Source: Euglena gracilis (lineage: Eukaryota; Euglenida; Euglenophyceae; Euglenales). Taken from it: 64,000 bases of DNA. Position numbers and translations under genes: made by a program. How positions within the stretch are numbered: the stretch's first letter is position 1; each line of letters starts with the position of its first letter. A model generated the notes under the pieces. It was not told the DNA's origin, made no database searches, and was given only the letters and a program-made list of their open reading frames with translations. Of the stretch, positions 1 through 9,986 are shown piece after piece. The DNA lies in NCBI GenBank assembly GCA_039621445.1, contig CP154956.1, positions 52,772,015-52,836,014 of the forward strand. The letters run 5' to 3'.

Positions 1-259
1 GGGTTGAAACCCCAAAGGCACCACCCTTGGAGATCCCAGTGACACCCCCCTCAGGGGTCGAGGAGGGTCCACTTGGAAGTTTCTCCTTGGAAATGATGGC
101 CCAGTTTCGGCCACAGGGGAGTGCAGAATGGGAAAAAATTTCTGACACAAGTCGGCTCGAGGAGCCAAAAAACGATCCTACACCGGAAACTGGCCCGGGG
201 CGGGGCTTTCCGCTTCACCCCAGTGCTGCCGGGGGACATGGCAGCACGGGTGTGAAACA
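1..259 (+). repeat. 3' part of the 5' LTR of chromovirus M
   Basis: Bases 1-259 match 30822-31080 with no net length change and about 96-97% identity by eye. Both copies end GTGTGAAACA. Here that end is followed at once by a primer-binding-site-like TGG sequence; the other copy is followed by foreign sequence (E2 RT). This is the layout expected for the 5' and 3' LTRs of one plus-strand element. The left part of this LTR lies outside the window. The mismatches suggest an older insertion than E1. Confidence 0.85.
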
Positions 260-279
260 TGGTAAGCAGAGGTTGATCC
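260..279 (+). promoter_or_regulatory. Primer binding site of M (initiator-Met tRNA type)
   Basis: TGGTAAGCAGAGGTTGATCC starts directly after the LTR end. It resembles the complement of an initiator tRNA-Met 3' end (TGGTAGCAGAG..., continuing into the T arm), with one inserted A. E1 and E2 carry closer versions of the same site, which supports the assignment. Confidence 0.7.
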
Positions 280-283
280 TTCA

Positions 284-940
284 GCCTTCAGTCGGAAATT
301 TTGGGTTGGAAATCCCTGCTCAGAATGTTTTTTTTGATTATCAGCCAATGGCTCAATCTCAGGTGGTAAATCTGACAATTGGAGTTTCGGGGAACAGGGA
401 TTTGGGACCCGAAACCAGTTTGGCTGGACTCAGAAACCCCACAAATATGGGACAGATGTTGGAATTTCAGGGTGGGGATGGCCAGGTTGTCATTTCCAAC
501 CAACCGTGTTTTCGAGAGCCTTTTTCAGGGGTTTTGCCTTTGCAAAATATGTGGTACGGTTTTGTGCTGCATGAGTTGCAACCTCTCCCAGACTTTTCAT
601 GGGTGCAAAATTTACGGAATCTGCCATCCTTACCCGCTTTTGCATTGCCTTTGCCTCCAGCTCAACCAGTTTCTTCAACACCAGCCCAAGGGCCGGTGGC
701 ACTTTTGCAGTTTTCCCAACCATCCCAGGTAGATGGGCTGGCGAATGAAACGGGAAGTGCCTCGGCAGGGCAGTGGGGTGACAACCCCAGCCCGGTTTTC
801 TTTGAAAGCAAGCACAGGTCAATGTGATGGGCTTAAATAATAACAATAACTGGGACAGCAACGAACGGGTCAGAGCAGAAGTGGAGCAGGCAGAGGAAAA
901 CCCGAAGGACCAGCCCAGTTCCACTTCTACTCGACGACCC
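284..940 (+). pseudogene. M leader / gag N-terminal region, Pro/Gln-rich
   Basis: An open frame that enters from the LTR (27-827) encodes a low-complexity protein rich in Q, P, F and N with no recognised domain. Its position after the primer binding site fits a gag N-terminus or leader. The frame ends at 827, and the next gag-like frame (1172) is in a different phase, so either the copy is frameshifted or this stretch is non-coding. The LTR-derived start is probably not the native one. Confidence 0.4.
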
Positions 941-1171
941 CGAACACCAGCTTCATGAAGTTCAGCAAAAACGGCTGCACCGTGAGGTTTATCACGGTCA
1001 GCCAGCAGCTGCTGCAGCCCCCCAGCCTCCTCATATTTTCATCGAGGGGGGTGAGGAGGAGGTCCAACCCCCAGTCTATGAAAGTTCTGAAGCCACCCCC
1101 AGGGGGGGTTCACAAAATCAGGGATTTGAAGACCCCTGGGGGCCATTTTTACAAAGTAACAGAGACCTCCA

Positions 1172-1807
1172 GTGGACTGTGCAGCACCTGACTTTTCGGT
1201 TTTGGCTTTGGAAAAAGCCAACGAAGAGTGGGTTCTGCAGCAGCAGCAGCAACAACCCCCTGCAGTCGACATCCACCTGGTGGAGCACATGGCTGCACGA
1301 ATCGAAGAAACAACCAGGGCTGACTGCCTGCATATTTTTGAACTTTTTGAGAAAAAATGTCAGGCCCAGGTGCAAATTTCTGTTCAAAAAATTGACGCAC
1401 AGGCACTTGAACTTTTTGTCGGGCAGGAAAAAAGTTTTGAGGAAAAACTGGCCCAGCAGTTTTCTTCGAGCCGTGATCAGTTTTGGGCCCTGAGGCAGGA
1501 ATTTTTACGAATTTTGGACAGCCTGCCACAGGAAATTTTGAAACAAGTGCAAAATCAGGTGGCTGCCTTACCGATTAGGGATCTCGTGCTTGAAAATTTT
1601 CAGCGGTTTGCTGAGAATTTTAAAGCCGCCCAGCCAGCTCAGGGGGGGGAGGCAGAAACACTCCAAGAGCTGGCCGTTGTCACTGCCAAAATCGTTGAAG
1701 TTCAGGCTGACCTGGTGTCGCTGCGAGGTACGGTCCAGGGCCAGCTCAGCAGCTTCAGCAGGTCGCTGATTATGTTCGCCAGCTGGGTGAACAAAATTCA
1801 GCGATGA
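1172..1807 (+). pseudogene. M gag, coiled-coil segment
   Basis: This 211-residue frame is rich in E, Q, K, L and A in heptad-like spacing, with a QQQQQQ run near residue 27. The same architecture (long coiled coil before a capsid-like domain and zinc knuckle) is seen in gag of E1 and E2, so I read it as the gag coiled-coil region. It ends at a TGA at 1805. Helical sequence continues from about 1891 in another phase (KLLTDCQQNFQSVYQQIF), showing a frameshift. Confidence 0.6.
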
Positions 1808-1890
1808 ATACAGCCCTCCGTGGTTTTGGTGGGGGTATTCAAAAACTGCACCAGAATATTTCAGATGAAGTTGAGAAATGACACTCAGAA

Positions 1891-2764
1891 ATGCAAAAAC
1901 TGTTGACGGATTGTCAGCAGAATTTTCAGAGTGTTTATCAGCAGATTTTTTCCCAGGAGAAAAAATTTGGTGGGCTGGTGGAGGAATTAAGGCAGGGACT
2001 TGCAAAAGTTGGGGGGAACACTTTCGAGTTACAGAAAGTGCTGCAGGATATACAAAAAAATGGACCCGTACACCCAACTGCGGAACCGAAAGGGGTTTTG
2101 CAAAAAATTCTGACATGTGGTGGCTGCGGCAGGGCAGCCAGCAACCCCTGCACCCAGTTGGGCTGCCACAGCCTGGGCACCAGCAGCCCGTCGTCCAGCT
2201 AGCCCAGCAGCCTGGGCAGCAGCTGGCCCAGCAGCCTGTCGTCCAGGTAGCCCAGCAGCCTGGCCAGCCAGCAGGCCAGCCGCAGCCTGCTCACGGGCTG
2301 CCAAGGGGGCTGGGCCTGCCGTCGGCTGGACAGCAGCAGCCGCCTTCCAGCTCACTGGCCAGCACGGTGCTGACCCAGCTTTTTCAGATCAGATTATTTC
2401 TGCAGAGCCTCATCACAGCCCACTGGCCAGCACGGTGCCCAGTGCTGACCCAGCGTTTTCAGGTCTGAATGTTTTGCAAAATAAATCTGCAGTTTCGAAC
2501 ATTTCCCCTCCCTTAGTGATTGAGGGGGGATTTGTTTTGAAGGACACGCAAGACACGGCAGTGGTTTCTTCTGTGTCATTGTGTGTCCCTCCACATGTTT
2601 CTGCAGCCCCTGCTTTCTCGATTAGGCCTATCGGGACAGGGGGGGCTGCAGCCAACCCAGGACACGGGTTGGGTTTTCCTTTTATCGGTGACCCAGTAGC
2701 TTTTGAAATTTTGCAGGGAGGTGCTAAGCCCTATTTTGATCAATCGGGCAGCGCCTTTTTCTGA
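1891..2764 (+). pseudogene. M gag, coiled-coil continuation and Gln/Pro/Ala repeats
   Basis: The coiled coil continues at 1891-2100 and is followed by a short-unit repeat (2180-2330) encoding variations of QPGQQLAQQPVVQVAQQP in one frame. A second frame (2117-2764) stays open to a TGA at 2762. Slippage of the CAG/CCAG-rich repeat probably explains the loss of phase. No enzymatic domain is visible. The LTR relic at 2811 interrupts the region before the capsid-like domain resumes near 3125. Confidence 0.5.
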
Positions 2765-2785
2765 GATTTTTTTTTGGTCGTTCGA

Positions 2786-3113
2786 CCGTTAAACCTATTC
2801 TGATACCAAGTGTACGTCCCAGGTTTTCTACTTATGTTCCTCCCGAAAAGCCCGTGGGGGAGTAACAATAAAATTTGCTTCCCTTTTCCCCTTTTGAATG
2901 CAAAGCACACAAGCAGAAGAATTGGTGGGACCGCAGTCCCTTATATGAAAGTGACTTTTGCTCTTTTGAGCTTTGTAAAAGAAGAAATAAAACTTGTATT
3001 CAAATGGGACTTCGCCCTCAGTATTCTAAAAGAGAATTGCAAAGCACCAAACCCAATAACCTTGAATTAGGAACCAGTTACTTTCGCTAAGCTTTCGCTA
3101 GCTCTGAGATTCA
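2786..3113 (-). mobile_element. Degenerate LTR relic of the E1/E2 family with PBS-like flank
   Basis: From 2811 the sequence starts TGTACGTC like the LTRs of E1 (27025) and E2 (46605). It then shows the same landmarks in order: a TTCCC-rich stretch, GAGTAACA, CCCTTTTCCCC, GCAAAGCACA and an AT-rich TATAAA-like part. Just to the left, on the minus strand, TTGGTATCAGAATAGG looks like an initiator-Met primer binding site, as in E1 and E2. The 3' limit is approximate. It appears to be the remnant of an older minus-strand insertion into M gag. Confidence 0.55.
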
Positions 3114-3124
3114 CCATGTCTTAT

Positions 3125-3511
3125 GGATGCCACTAGCATTTCCTGGCAAGATTTTGAAGTAGATTGGAATCTTTACTGGGACAGGTTGACATCAGGCAAA
3201 CCGTATTCTGATTTGCAAAGTTGCAGGTTTTTGAGGCATGTTTAGGACCCAGATTAAGGGAGGAAATCAGGCTCTATCGGCTGAATGGAGCTAAGATATT
3301 ACCCCACCATATTGGCCCAATTCCAGAACCGTTATGCTCCAGTAAGGGGCTGACGGCTCGGAAAGTATGGCAGGAGGTAACCATGGTTAACGAAGGAAAA
3401 ATTACCTGGGCTGATCTGCAAGAATGGATTAAATTTTGCAGTGCCTGGCACCATGTTAAGGATGCCACAGCCGGTCGGCGATTATTTTTGGAAAGAATTC
3501 CTCCTTTTTAA
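3125..3511 (+). pseudogene. M gag, capsid-like domain
   Basis: The frame from 3125 reads WQDFEVDWNLYWDRL, matching in style the retrotransposon capsid start of E1 and E2 gag (WRQFFRDWEYYW). It shifts frame near 3225 and continues as GPRLREEIRLYRLNG... to a TAA at 3509. The spacing upstream of a zinc knuckle is typical of Ty3/gypsy gag. The frameshift makes it non-functional here. Confidence 0.6.
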
Positions 3512-3557
3512 GCAAGTTTTGCATAGCAGAGGAGGATAACCGAGCCCGTAAAATCCA

Positions 3558-4417
3558 TTGTCAGGCTCACAGGGATACCAAATCCCACGGTGGATGGGAT
3601 TAAAAAGTGTGAGCCAGATCACTGGGGGGATTGATCCACGGAAGGTGGTTATCAAAAACCCTGGTGCCATTTGCCTTATTTATTTCAGTTCTTCGGAGGA
3701 GGCACTGAAATTAACAGCCGTAAATGGAAGGAAATTGCAGGGAATGGAAAATTTCCTCAACGCTGAATCGGTGGAACAACTAATGACCGTTGAGGAAATG
3801 TTTGCTTTTGCCGAGGGCAAGTTAGCTCTGCGGGAGAAGCAGGATTTGGCTTTGAATCAGCACCATTTTCCCAGATTATTCAGCAAATCGACAACAAAAG
3901 CTCAGGGAAAATACAGGAGTTGGAAAAAGGCAAAACCCCCCCGGTGTCCCCAACCTCTGTGTCAACACCAGCGGCTGGGGGGCAGGGTCACACCTCAAAA
4001 TCTGCCCCACAGCCAGCTCCAAAGGGAGATAAGGGGCCAGCCCAGCCAGCCCGGCGGGGCAGGTCCCCTTCTTCGTCTTCGCGGCCAGGTGCAGCTTCAT
4101 GGTCGCGAACCCAAAGTCCAGCACCCCCAGCCCGGCAAGGCAAGGGGTGGCAGACCTGGACCCCGCAGGCATCGGGTAGGGGCAGGTCCCCATATCCATG
4201 CTTCAACTGTGGGGAGTGCGGGCATTATTTTTATGAATGCGATAAACCGCTGAGTGAGGCCCTTGCTAAATCTCAGGTATTTTGGCAAAATAATGGAAAA
4301 GGCAAGGGGCAGCCCAAGTGTAAAGGGCAGCCAGCCACTCAGCGAAATTCCTCGGGCAAGGGGGGTGCATGGTCAAAGGGGGGTGGGCCCACCCCTTCTC
4401 CCCCTGGGGCCCAATAG
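3558..4417 (+). pseudogene. M gag, nucleocapsid with CCHC zinc knuckle
   Basis: A basic Pro/Ser/Gly/Lys-rich segment (3920-4417) contains CFNCGECGHYFYEC, a CX2CX4HX4C zinc knuckle at about 4199-4240, which binds genomic RNA in retroelement nucleocapsids. An acidic helical segment (NAESVEQLMTVEEMFAFAEG) precedes it in another phase (3558-3900). The zinc-knuckle frame stops at 4415-4417, while the methyltransferase frame starts upstream at 4369 in a different phase. A frameshift separates them in this copy. Confidence 0.75.
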
Positions 4418-4683
4418 GGGGGCCAGGGGCAGTTTTAGAAGGGGGGGGGGCTGCCCATGGCCGTGTCTCTCCCCCCTGTGAGGAAAACGGTGTAAATATT
4501 TCTGATTCAAAAAACTGGGCTGTACAGGATTTTATGGCTGATTCAGGGTGTGGTGAAAAACATTCTTCGGATCAGCCCCCCACATTTTTGAATCGGACCC
4601 GATACTCCTGGAGAGAAGGAAAATGTTCAAGGATTCCCGTTTTGCATTCAAATCTGCCACAGCCCAACCCCCTACCAACAGCT

Positions 4684-5316
4684 CAGCGACCTCAGGCATT
4701 AGATTTATTCGCTGGCACAGGTTCGGTGGGGAAGCGGTTGGCAGAACGGGGGTATGAAGTTTTGTCAATTGAAAATGCTCCTTGGACGGACTTCCACCCC
4801 CACACAGACATTTTGACCTGGGACTACAGGCGATACCCGGTTGGATTTTTTGAGGTTATTGCCGCTAGTCCCCCCTGTAATGTTTATTCCACGGCTTATA
4901 ACCCCAGGCCAAGGGATTTCTCCCAGGCGGATGCCCTGGTGGAGAAAGCCCTATAAATTATAAATTATTTTCAGCCAAAGTTGTGGTGGTTGGAGAACCC
5001 CCGCACTGGTCTTTTGCGAAATAGGGAGGTGGTGAAAAACCTGCCCTATATCGACATTGATTATTGTCAGTTTTCAGATTGGGGTTATAAAAAACCCACA
5101 CGTTTCTGGTGCTGCCCAGCCATTTCACAACTACGGTCGGTGTTGTGTGATGGCGAATCGTGTCCTAACCTGGTGATGGGGGACAATGGGCAACTCCGGC
5201 ACCGTGAATTGTTGGGGGGCAGAAAAATGAAGTTTACCCCCCGACAAAAAGGAAGAATACCCCCCCTGGTGATTGAATATCTCCTAAGTGCTGGGGATAT
5301 TCTGGGGGGACAGCCC
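4684..5316 (+). pseudogene. Cytosine-5 DNA methyltransferase domain inside chromovirus M
   Basis: The domain lies between the zinc knuckle and protease. Visible C5-MTase motifs: motif I DLFAGTGSVG (4702, S-adenosylmethionine binding), motif IV SPPC with the putative nucleophile Cys at 4876-4878, motif VI-like ENP (4993-5001), motif VIII-like KPTRFW (about 5095), and a motif X-like RIPPLVIEYLL near the end. The SPPC and NPRTG forms resemble the short Dcm-like enzymes known from phages, bacteria and some protist/giant-virus sequences, rather than DNMT1/DNMT3. One in-frame TAA at 4954-4956 splits it; the same frame resumes and runs into the protease. No separate target-recognition insert is obvious. 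The presence of the domain is well supported; its activity and substrate are unknown. Confidence 0.88.
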
Positions 5317-5845
5317 AAAGAAATTTCCCAAAATTCCCAGGATTTTGAGGAATGGGAAATTCCAGACCGCTGTTGTCATTTGGCCAACACCTTGAAGGTT
5401 AATCAGGTGTTGCCCATTGAAAACGAGCTGCAACTTTTGATGTCATCACAGACGTATCTCCCTAACGGTGATACCAGGCAGCTCAAAGTTTTGGTGGACA
5501 CGGGAACCCAGGTGAACCTGGTCAATAGGTCCATCGTTCAAAAACATTTGGCCAGGTCACCACGAATGCCTATTCGGCTGGTGGCTGCCAATTGCCAATG
5601 TGTTTTGGGGGGCGACCATTGTATTAAGTTGGAGTTGGGTTTTCAACGCAGGGGTACGGGGCAGGGGGGGCACCCAGGCCTTGTACCTCGAAGGGGAATT
5701 CTACCTCGCGGATATTGAGGTAGATGCTATACTATCGTTTCCATGGGTAGCCGAACATGGTTTGGGTGTGTTCCCACACCATAAGGCCTTGGTTTTTGAC
5801 AATCCTAATCTGACTTTCTTGTACGGGTGGGATACAAGAGATTAG
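5317..5845 (+). pseudogene. M aspartic protease
   Basis: In frame with the MTase C-terminus, KVLVDTGTQVNLVNRSIV carries the DTG active site (5497-5505) of a retropepsin-like protease, which would process the polyprotein as a dimer. A second-half signature (EVDAILSFPWVAEHGLGVF, like the usual ILG...FL) lies in another phase (5600-5845), so there is a frameshift near 5650-5680. A TAG at 5843 ends the frame before RT. Confidence 0.8.
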
Positions 5846-5902
5846 AAACGGAAATCCCGTAAGGGGAAGAAAAAACACAATTCACAAAAAAGAATTGGGG
5901 TT

Positions 5903-7154
5903 GTGGTTTCTGACTTCGGAGAATCCCCTGAATACGCACCAACCACGGAGTCCCTTGAAAATGAAAAGGTGTGGTTGGACCTGCAAAAAATGAATTTGCA
6001 CCTACCCTTGCAAGGCTTTGATACGCAACCAAAATTCCTTGGCAAGAAGGTATTGCATACCATAGCCAAGCATCTCACCGAATCGCCAGCCGAGGACAAG
6101 GCAGTGAATGCCATAATCCAGGCTCGCGACTCGGGTGAGAAGGAAGGCCCCAGGGTGGTAGCATTTCGGGATAAATTTTTTCAGGATTTTGAAGGGGAGG
6201 TGTTGGGTACGGAGGTACCCCCCGACCCTCCCGTTCGGGGACCTTATGGTTACGCCCAGATTCCTCTGAAGGAGGGGGCTGTACCCACAAGGCAAAAACC
6301 CTTTGTCTTACATGGTGAAAGATTTGAGGCTCACAAAAAGGTCACACAGGAATGGTGGGACCGGAAATTTGTTGAGCGATTGCCCAAGGGAACAGTTTCG
6401 GAATGGATGTCCGTAACATTTGTAGTGCCGAAAAAAGGAGGCGAATGGAGGGGAGTGGTAGACATGCGGGGGCCTAACAGTCAAACTAGGCGTGTGTCCT
6501 ACCCCCTTCCTGTAATTGAAGACCTCCTGGTAAAACAAGGTGGAAACATGATGTTTTCCATCTTGGATTTACGGCAGGCTTTCCACCAACAGCCGTTGGA
6601 CCCGGAAAACCGGCCCATCACTTGTTGCAGTACCCCCCTCGGTCTTTTTCAGTGGAGGGTTAATGTGATGGGTCTAACAAATGCAAGCCAGCAGTTTCAG
6701 CAAATGATGGAGGATCGCCTCTTCCCGGTGGGGGACGTGGCTGATTCTTACATCGACGACATTTTGATTGGATCTCGAGTGAATCCTGGTGCGGATTTAC
6801 TCGCAGCACATGACAAGGATTTGCGAAGAGTCCTTGAAGTTTTACGAAAAGACAGATTTGTAGCCGACAAAAGAAAATGCCGTCTTTTCGTAAAAGAAGT
6901 TGAGTTTTGTGGCCATGTTCTGGGTGGTGGGGTGAAAACCATCCCCTGGAAAGCTGATGGCCATTGAAAAATGGGAGCTACCCCAAACAATCACGGGTCT
7001 ACGTGCTTTTTTGGGGTTCACAAATTATTACAGCTCCTATGTGAAGGATTACGCCCACATTGTCGCTTGCCTTCAAGATAAGCTAAAAAGTTTCTCGAGT
7101 GGACGGCAAGAAGGGTTCCAAGAAAACGATTTCTTGGGAACCATCCGACATTGA
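5903..7154 (+). pseudogene. M reverse transcriptase
   Basis: Ty3/gypsy RT motifs are in order: VSEWMSVTFVVPKK, RGVVDMRGPNSQT, SILDLRQAFHQ, PLGLFQWRVNVMGLTNAS, and SYIDDILIG with the YIDD catalytic box at 6749-6760. Near 6955 the frame changes; the connection domain (ITGLRAFLGFTNYYSSYVKDYA) follows in another phase to about 7095. The RT core itself is intact for about 350 codons. It would copy element RNA within cytoplasmic particles. Confidence 0.9.
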
Positions 7155-8250
7155 GGCATTTGAGAAAATTAAATCACTGTTGTGCAGTGAATTTATTTTG
7201 CAACACGTTCAGCCAGACAAACCATTTGTTTTAAGAGTGGATGCCACCCAGTATGCGGTTGGTGCCACCCTTGAACAATTAGTTGGGGAGGATAGGAATC
7301 CTACTCCTGAAGACGTACGGGCCAAGCGTACTGTGCCTGTCGCCTTCATGAGTAAGAAGCTAACGGGCAGCCAAAGAAACTGGGTACCTAGGGAACAGGA
7401 GACTTATGCCATAATCCTAGCCCTACAAAAGTGGGAATCATGGATTGGGCTGCAGCCCGTCCTGGTTCTCACGGACCACAAGGCTCTAGAATCTTGGGCT
7501 AGAGAGGTTCTAGATACACCAAGTGGTCCCATTGGGAGAAGGGCTAGGTGGCATCAAATATTATCAAAGTTCGATTTGTCGGTTGGGTATATCTCGGGAC
7601 GGGAGAATACCATAGCCGATGTATTGTCAAGATGGGCTTACCCGGCCTCCCAAGCCTTGAAGGACATTTCAAGGCATGGGTCAGCCCTTGACACTGAGGA
7701 AATGAGGGGAATCATTCAAACCGAAAAAGTGGTGGAAGCCGAATGTATGTGGCTACGGTTGGTGGACCAACCAACCACAGCCAACACATACATTCGTGGA
7801 GTCACCACACGGGGTGGTGCTACCACGGGGTCTGGGGACGCGGGTGGACGGTGCACACGACCGGTGGATAGGAAGTCAGAACCACTTGGAGGAACAAAAC
7901 CCCAGGGGTTGGGTTCAACCTCCACCCCCAAGGGAGAAAAAGGAAAACATGTTTCATTCTCAACTCGGGTTGACGAGTTTGGAAATGAGACAAGTCCTGT
8001 GGAGGAGGTCCAACAGCCAAGGGCGGAGCATTTTCCATTGACACCCACTTCTATACCAGCTTCGCCAACAATGCCAACCCCTGAACCTGCTGCCGCGGCT
8101 ACCACTGAGGTACCTGGGGCAGATCGAGAATCACCTGTGTTGTCTTCAGGTGGTTTGAGTGGTGAGGGGGGGAAGCCACATCTACAACCGATTCCTCACC
8201 CATCCCCCCTGGTTCTGTGTGGGATTTATTGTGGAAGGAGGAATATTTAA
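7099..8250 (+). pseudogene. M RNase H and Ser/Thr/Pro-rich linker
   Basis: PFVLRVDATQYAVGATLEQL (first catalytic Asp), RNWVPREQETYAIILALQKW (Glu), VLTDHKALESW (Asp) and the C-terminal GRENTIADVLSR form a complete Ty3/gypsy RNase H (about residues 30-210). It is followed by about 170 residues of Gly/Thr/Pro-rich linker with no recognised fold, unusually long before an integrase. The frame ends at 8250; the integrase zinc-binding region lies in another phase. Confidence 0.85.
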
Positions 8251-8864
8251 AATGTCCCCGTTGGTCACCAATTTTTCAGGCTACCCAGGATTCAAAGGTG
8301 CTGTGGCCTGAAAATGTCAAGGTTTTTGGTGACAAAATGTTTTTCGAGGAGAGGCTTTGTGTGCCCAAATCTCTCCAAGAAAAACTCATTCGGGATCACC
8401 ACTCATACCAAGGGCAGGTGGGATTCCCAAGACTATGGGAATGCATGTCCCTTAGGTATGATTGGACTGATTCCTCACTCGCTCGAGATTTTGCTAAATG
8501 AGTCATGGGCCTTTGTGGGACTTGCCAAGCGTGCCGAAGGCCGGCGAGTCTTAAGGGTTTAGTGGAATCTACACCAATACCCCCAGCCGTAATGTATTCG
8601 GTGGCCCTTGACATGTTTAGCATGCCTCTCGTGGAGTGGGAAGGGAATTCTTACGACTCCATGCTTGTGTGTGTGGATCGTCACTCTGGTTGGATAGTGG
8701 CGATCCCCCACCTAGCAAAAAGGATTTACGGGAGCCAAGGCAGCCAAGCAAACGCTGTTGCATGCTTGGAGACCTTTTGGTGTCCCACCCATTATTACTT
8801 CCGATCTAGGCTCACATTTTGTTGCCGGTTGGTGGCAGACAATGTGTGCCTTGACGGGAATTAG
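8217..8864 (+). pseudogene. M integrase, N-terminal part, cut by E1
   Basis: HHCC-type zinc region: HHSYQGQVG, then CGTCQAC after an in-frame TGA at 8499. The catalytic core begins ALDMFSMPLVEW (first Asp) and continues, after a frameshift near 8725, to TSDLGSHFVAGWW with the second Asp at 8803-8805. At WWQTMCALTGIS the frame is interrupted by the E1 LTR (8865). The missing half, including the catalytic Glu, resumes at 27327. Confidence 0.88.
8858..8864. repeat. Target-site duplication of E1 (left)
   Basis: GAATTAG here is repeated at 27327-27333, directly outside the other LTR. Removing 8865-27333 rejoins the integrase as ...LTGIS/RQAYSQAYHHQANGRAE. Seven bases is longer than the usual 4-6 bp; part of the match could be chance. 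Confidence 0.9.
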
Positions 8865-9166
8865 TGTACGTCTGATTCCCAATTCCCAAAAGCCTTCGCT
8901 TTCGCCTTGGCGCACCTAATTGGGAACTGAAAATCAGAGTAACAGAAAATCCCTTTTCCCACTTCCCAAGAAGCAAAGCACAGAGCAATGCAGGGAGGAC
9001 GGACTGGATAACCAAGTCCGGTCCGGAGAAAAGGAAAGACAAAACAGAATATAAAAGAATACCACCTGTGGAGAGAGAAGGGGCACCCATTAGGAAATCC
9101 TAATAGGATCTGCTTCCATCCTAACTTCCTCAACGGAAGGGGACAGAAGCATACGCCTGGTACACA
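8865..9166 (-). repeat. E1 3' LTR
   Basis: Starts TGTACGTCTG and ends CTGGTACACA on the plus strand. It is the downstream LTR relative to the minus-strand genes and is preceded, in element orientation, by a polypurine tract. Four substitutions from the copy at 27025. Confidence 0.95.
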
Positions 9167-9176
9167 TCCCCCTCCC
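9167..9176 (-). promoter_or_regulatory. E1 polypurine tract
   Basis: On the minus strand GGGAGGGGGA abuts the 3' LTR, the expected position of the plus-strand-synthesis primer of an LTR retrotransposon. It confirms the element's minus orientation. Confidence 0.75.
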
Positions 9177-9986
9177 AGGGCTATGCCCGATTTCCCCTTT
9201 GGACCAGGCATTCTGGCCACAGAGATTTCGGACACAGACCTGGTCTGTGGAAGGTGCACCCTGGCGCATCCACAGGGGCCCTTTCCGTCGCACAGGGGTC
9301 CACTCAAAGGGGGGGGCGGAAAGGAGGGGACCCAAAAAGCCCAAAACGCGCAAAATGGTTTCACCTATTCTGCGGTGGCTTATGGGTATAGTATATTATA
9401 GCCCACTGGGGAAAATGGGGCTGGCAGGTTTTCTTGCCAAGCAAACCCATCCACCCAGTTTGGGTGTGCCCAAGGCACTTGGGGTTGGGTCCATGGGCAT
9501 TCCAGGAAAACCCATGGGGAGGGTGTGGAAGGAGGGGGCCTCTGACCAGTCAAACCTGGGCAGGGCGCATGGCCAGTCAAACCTGACCACGCAAAAGGAA
9601 ATCCTACTCTACAAAACAAACTGCCGGCGACAGCATTTGCCCCGGGGGGAAAGTAGAGAGGAGTGGGGGGTTGGCTTAGGCCAGAAAAGTTGTGCTGTCA
9701 GGCAGCCTTAAGGCCTCAAGCGGCCGAAAAGAAAAGAAAGGGAAAGGAAAAGAGGCCGTCGGCCCTGTGCGCTGCGTGTCGCACGCCCGCGAGAGGGGAG
9801 AGGGGAGAGGGGTGTGCATGCATGCGCACGGAATCCTGCACATGGCAGCATCCCGGTGGGAACTTACTAGCGGCGAATACCGCAAAGGGTCTTCGAAGGG
9901 GTTGTTCGGGCGAATACCCAAACAGGGTGTCAGGCGAATACCTGACGAGGGTGCTGAAAGACGCCGCATTGGCGCTCACAGACACC
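9177..9986 (-). other. E1 3' untranslated region
   Basis: About 810 bp between the end of the 751-codon ORF and the polypurine tract. No conserved coding sequence is visible. It holds an AGGGGAGAGGGGAGAGG-like purine repeat (about 9790-9812) and three closely spaced mini-inverted repeats around CGAATA (near 9868, 9912 and 9935; stems 4-8 bp). Confidence 0.5.

Noticed and set aside
1240-1260. Polyglutamine disease-type or regulatory gene
   Set aside because: The six-Gln run lies within retrotransposon gag coiled coil.
8865-9166. E1 LTR read as a solo LTR
   Set aside because: The matching partner at 27025 with the same target duplication shows a full element.
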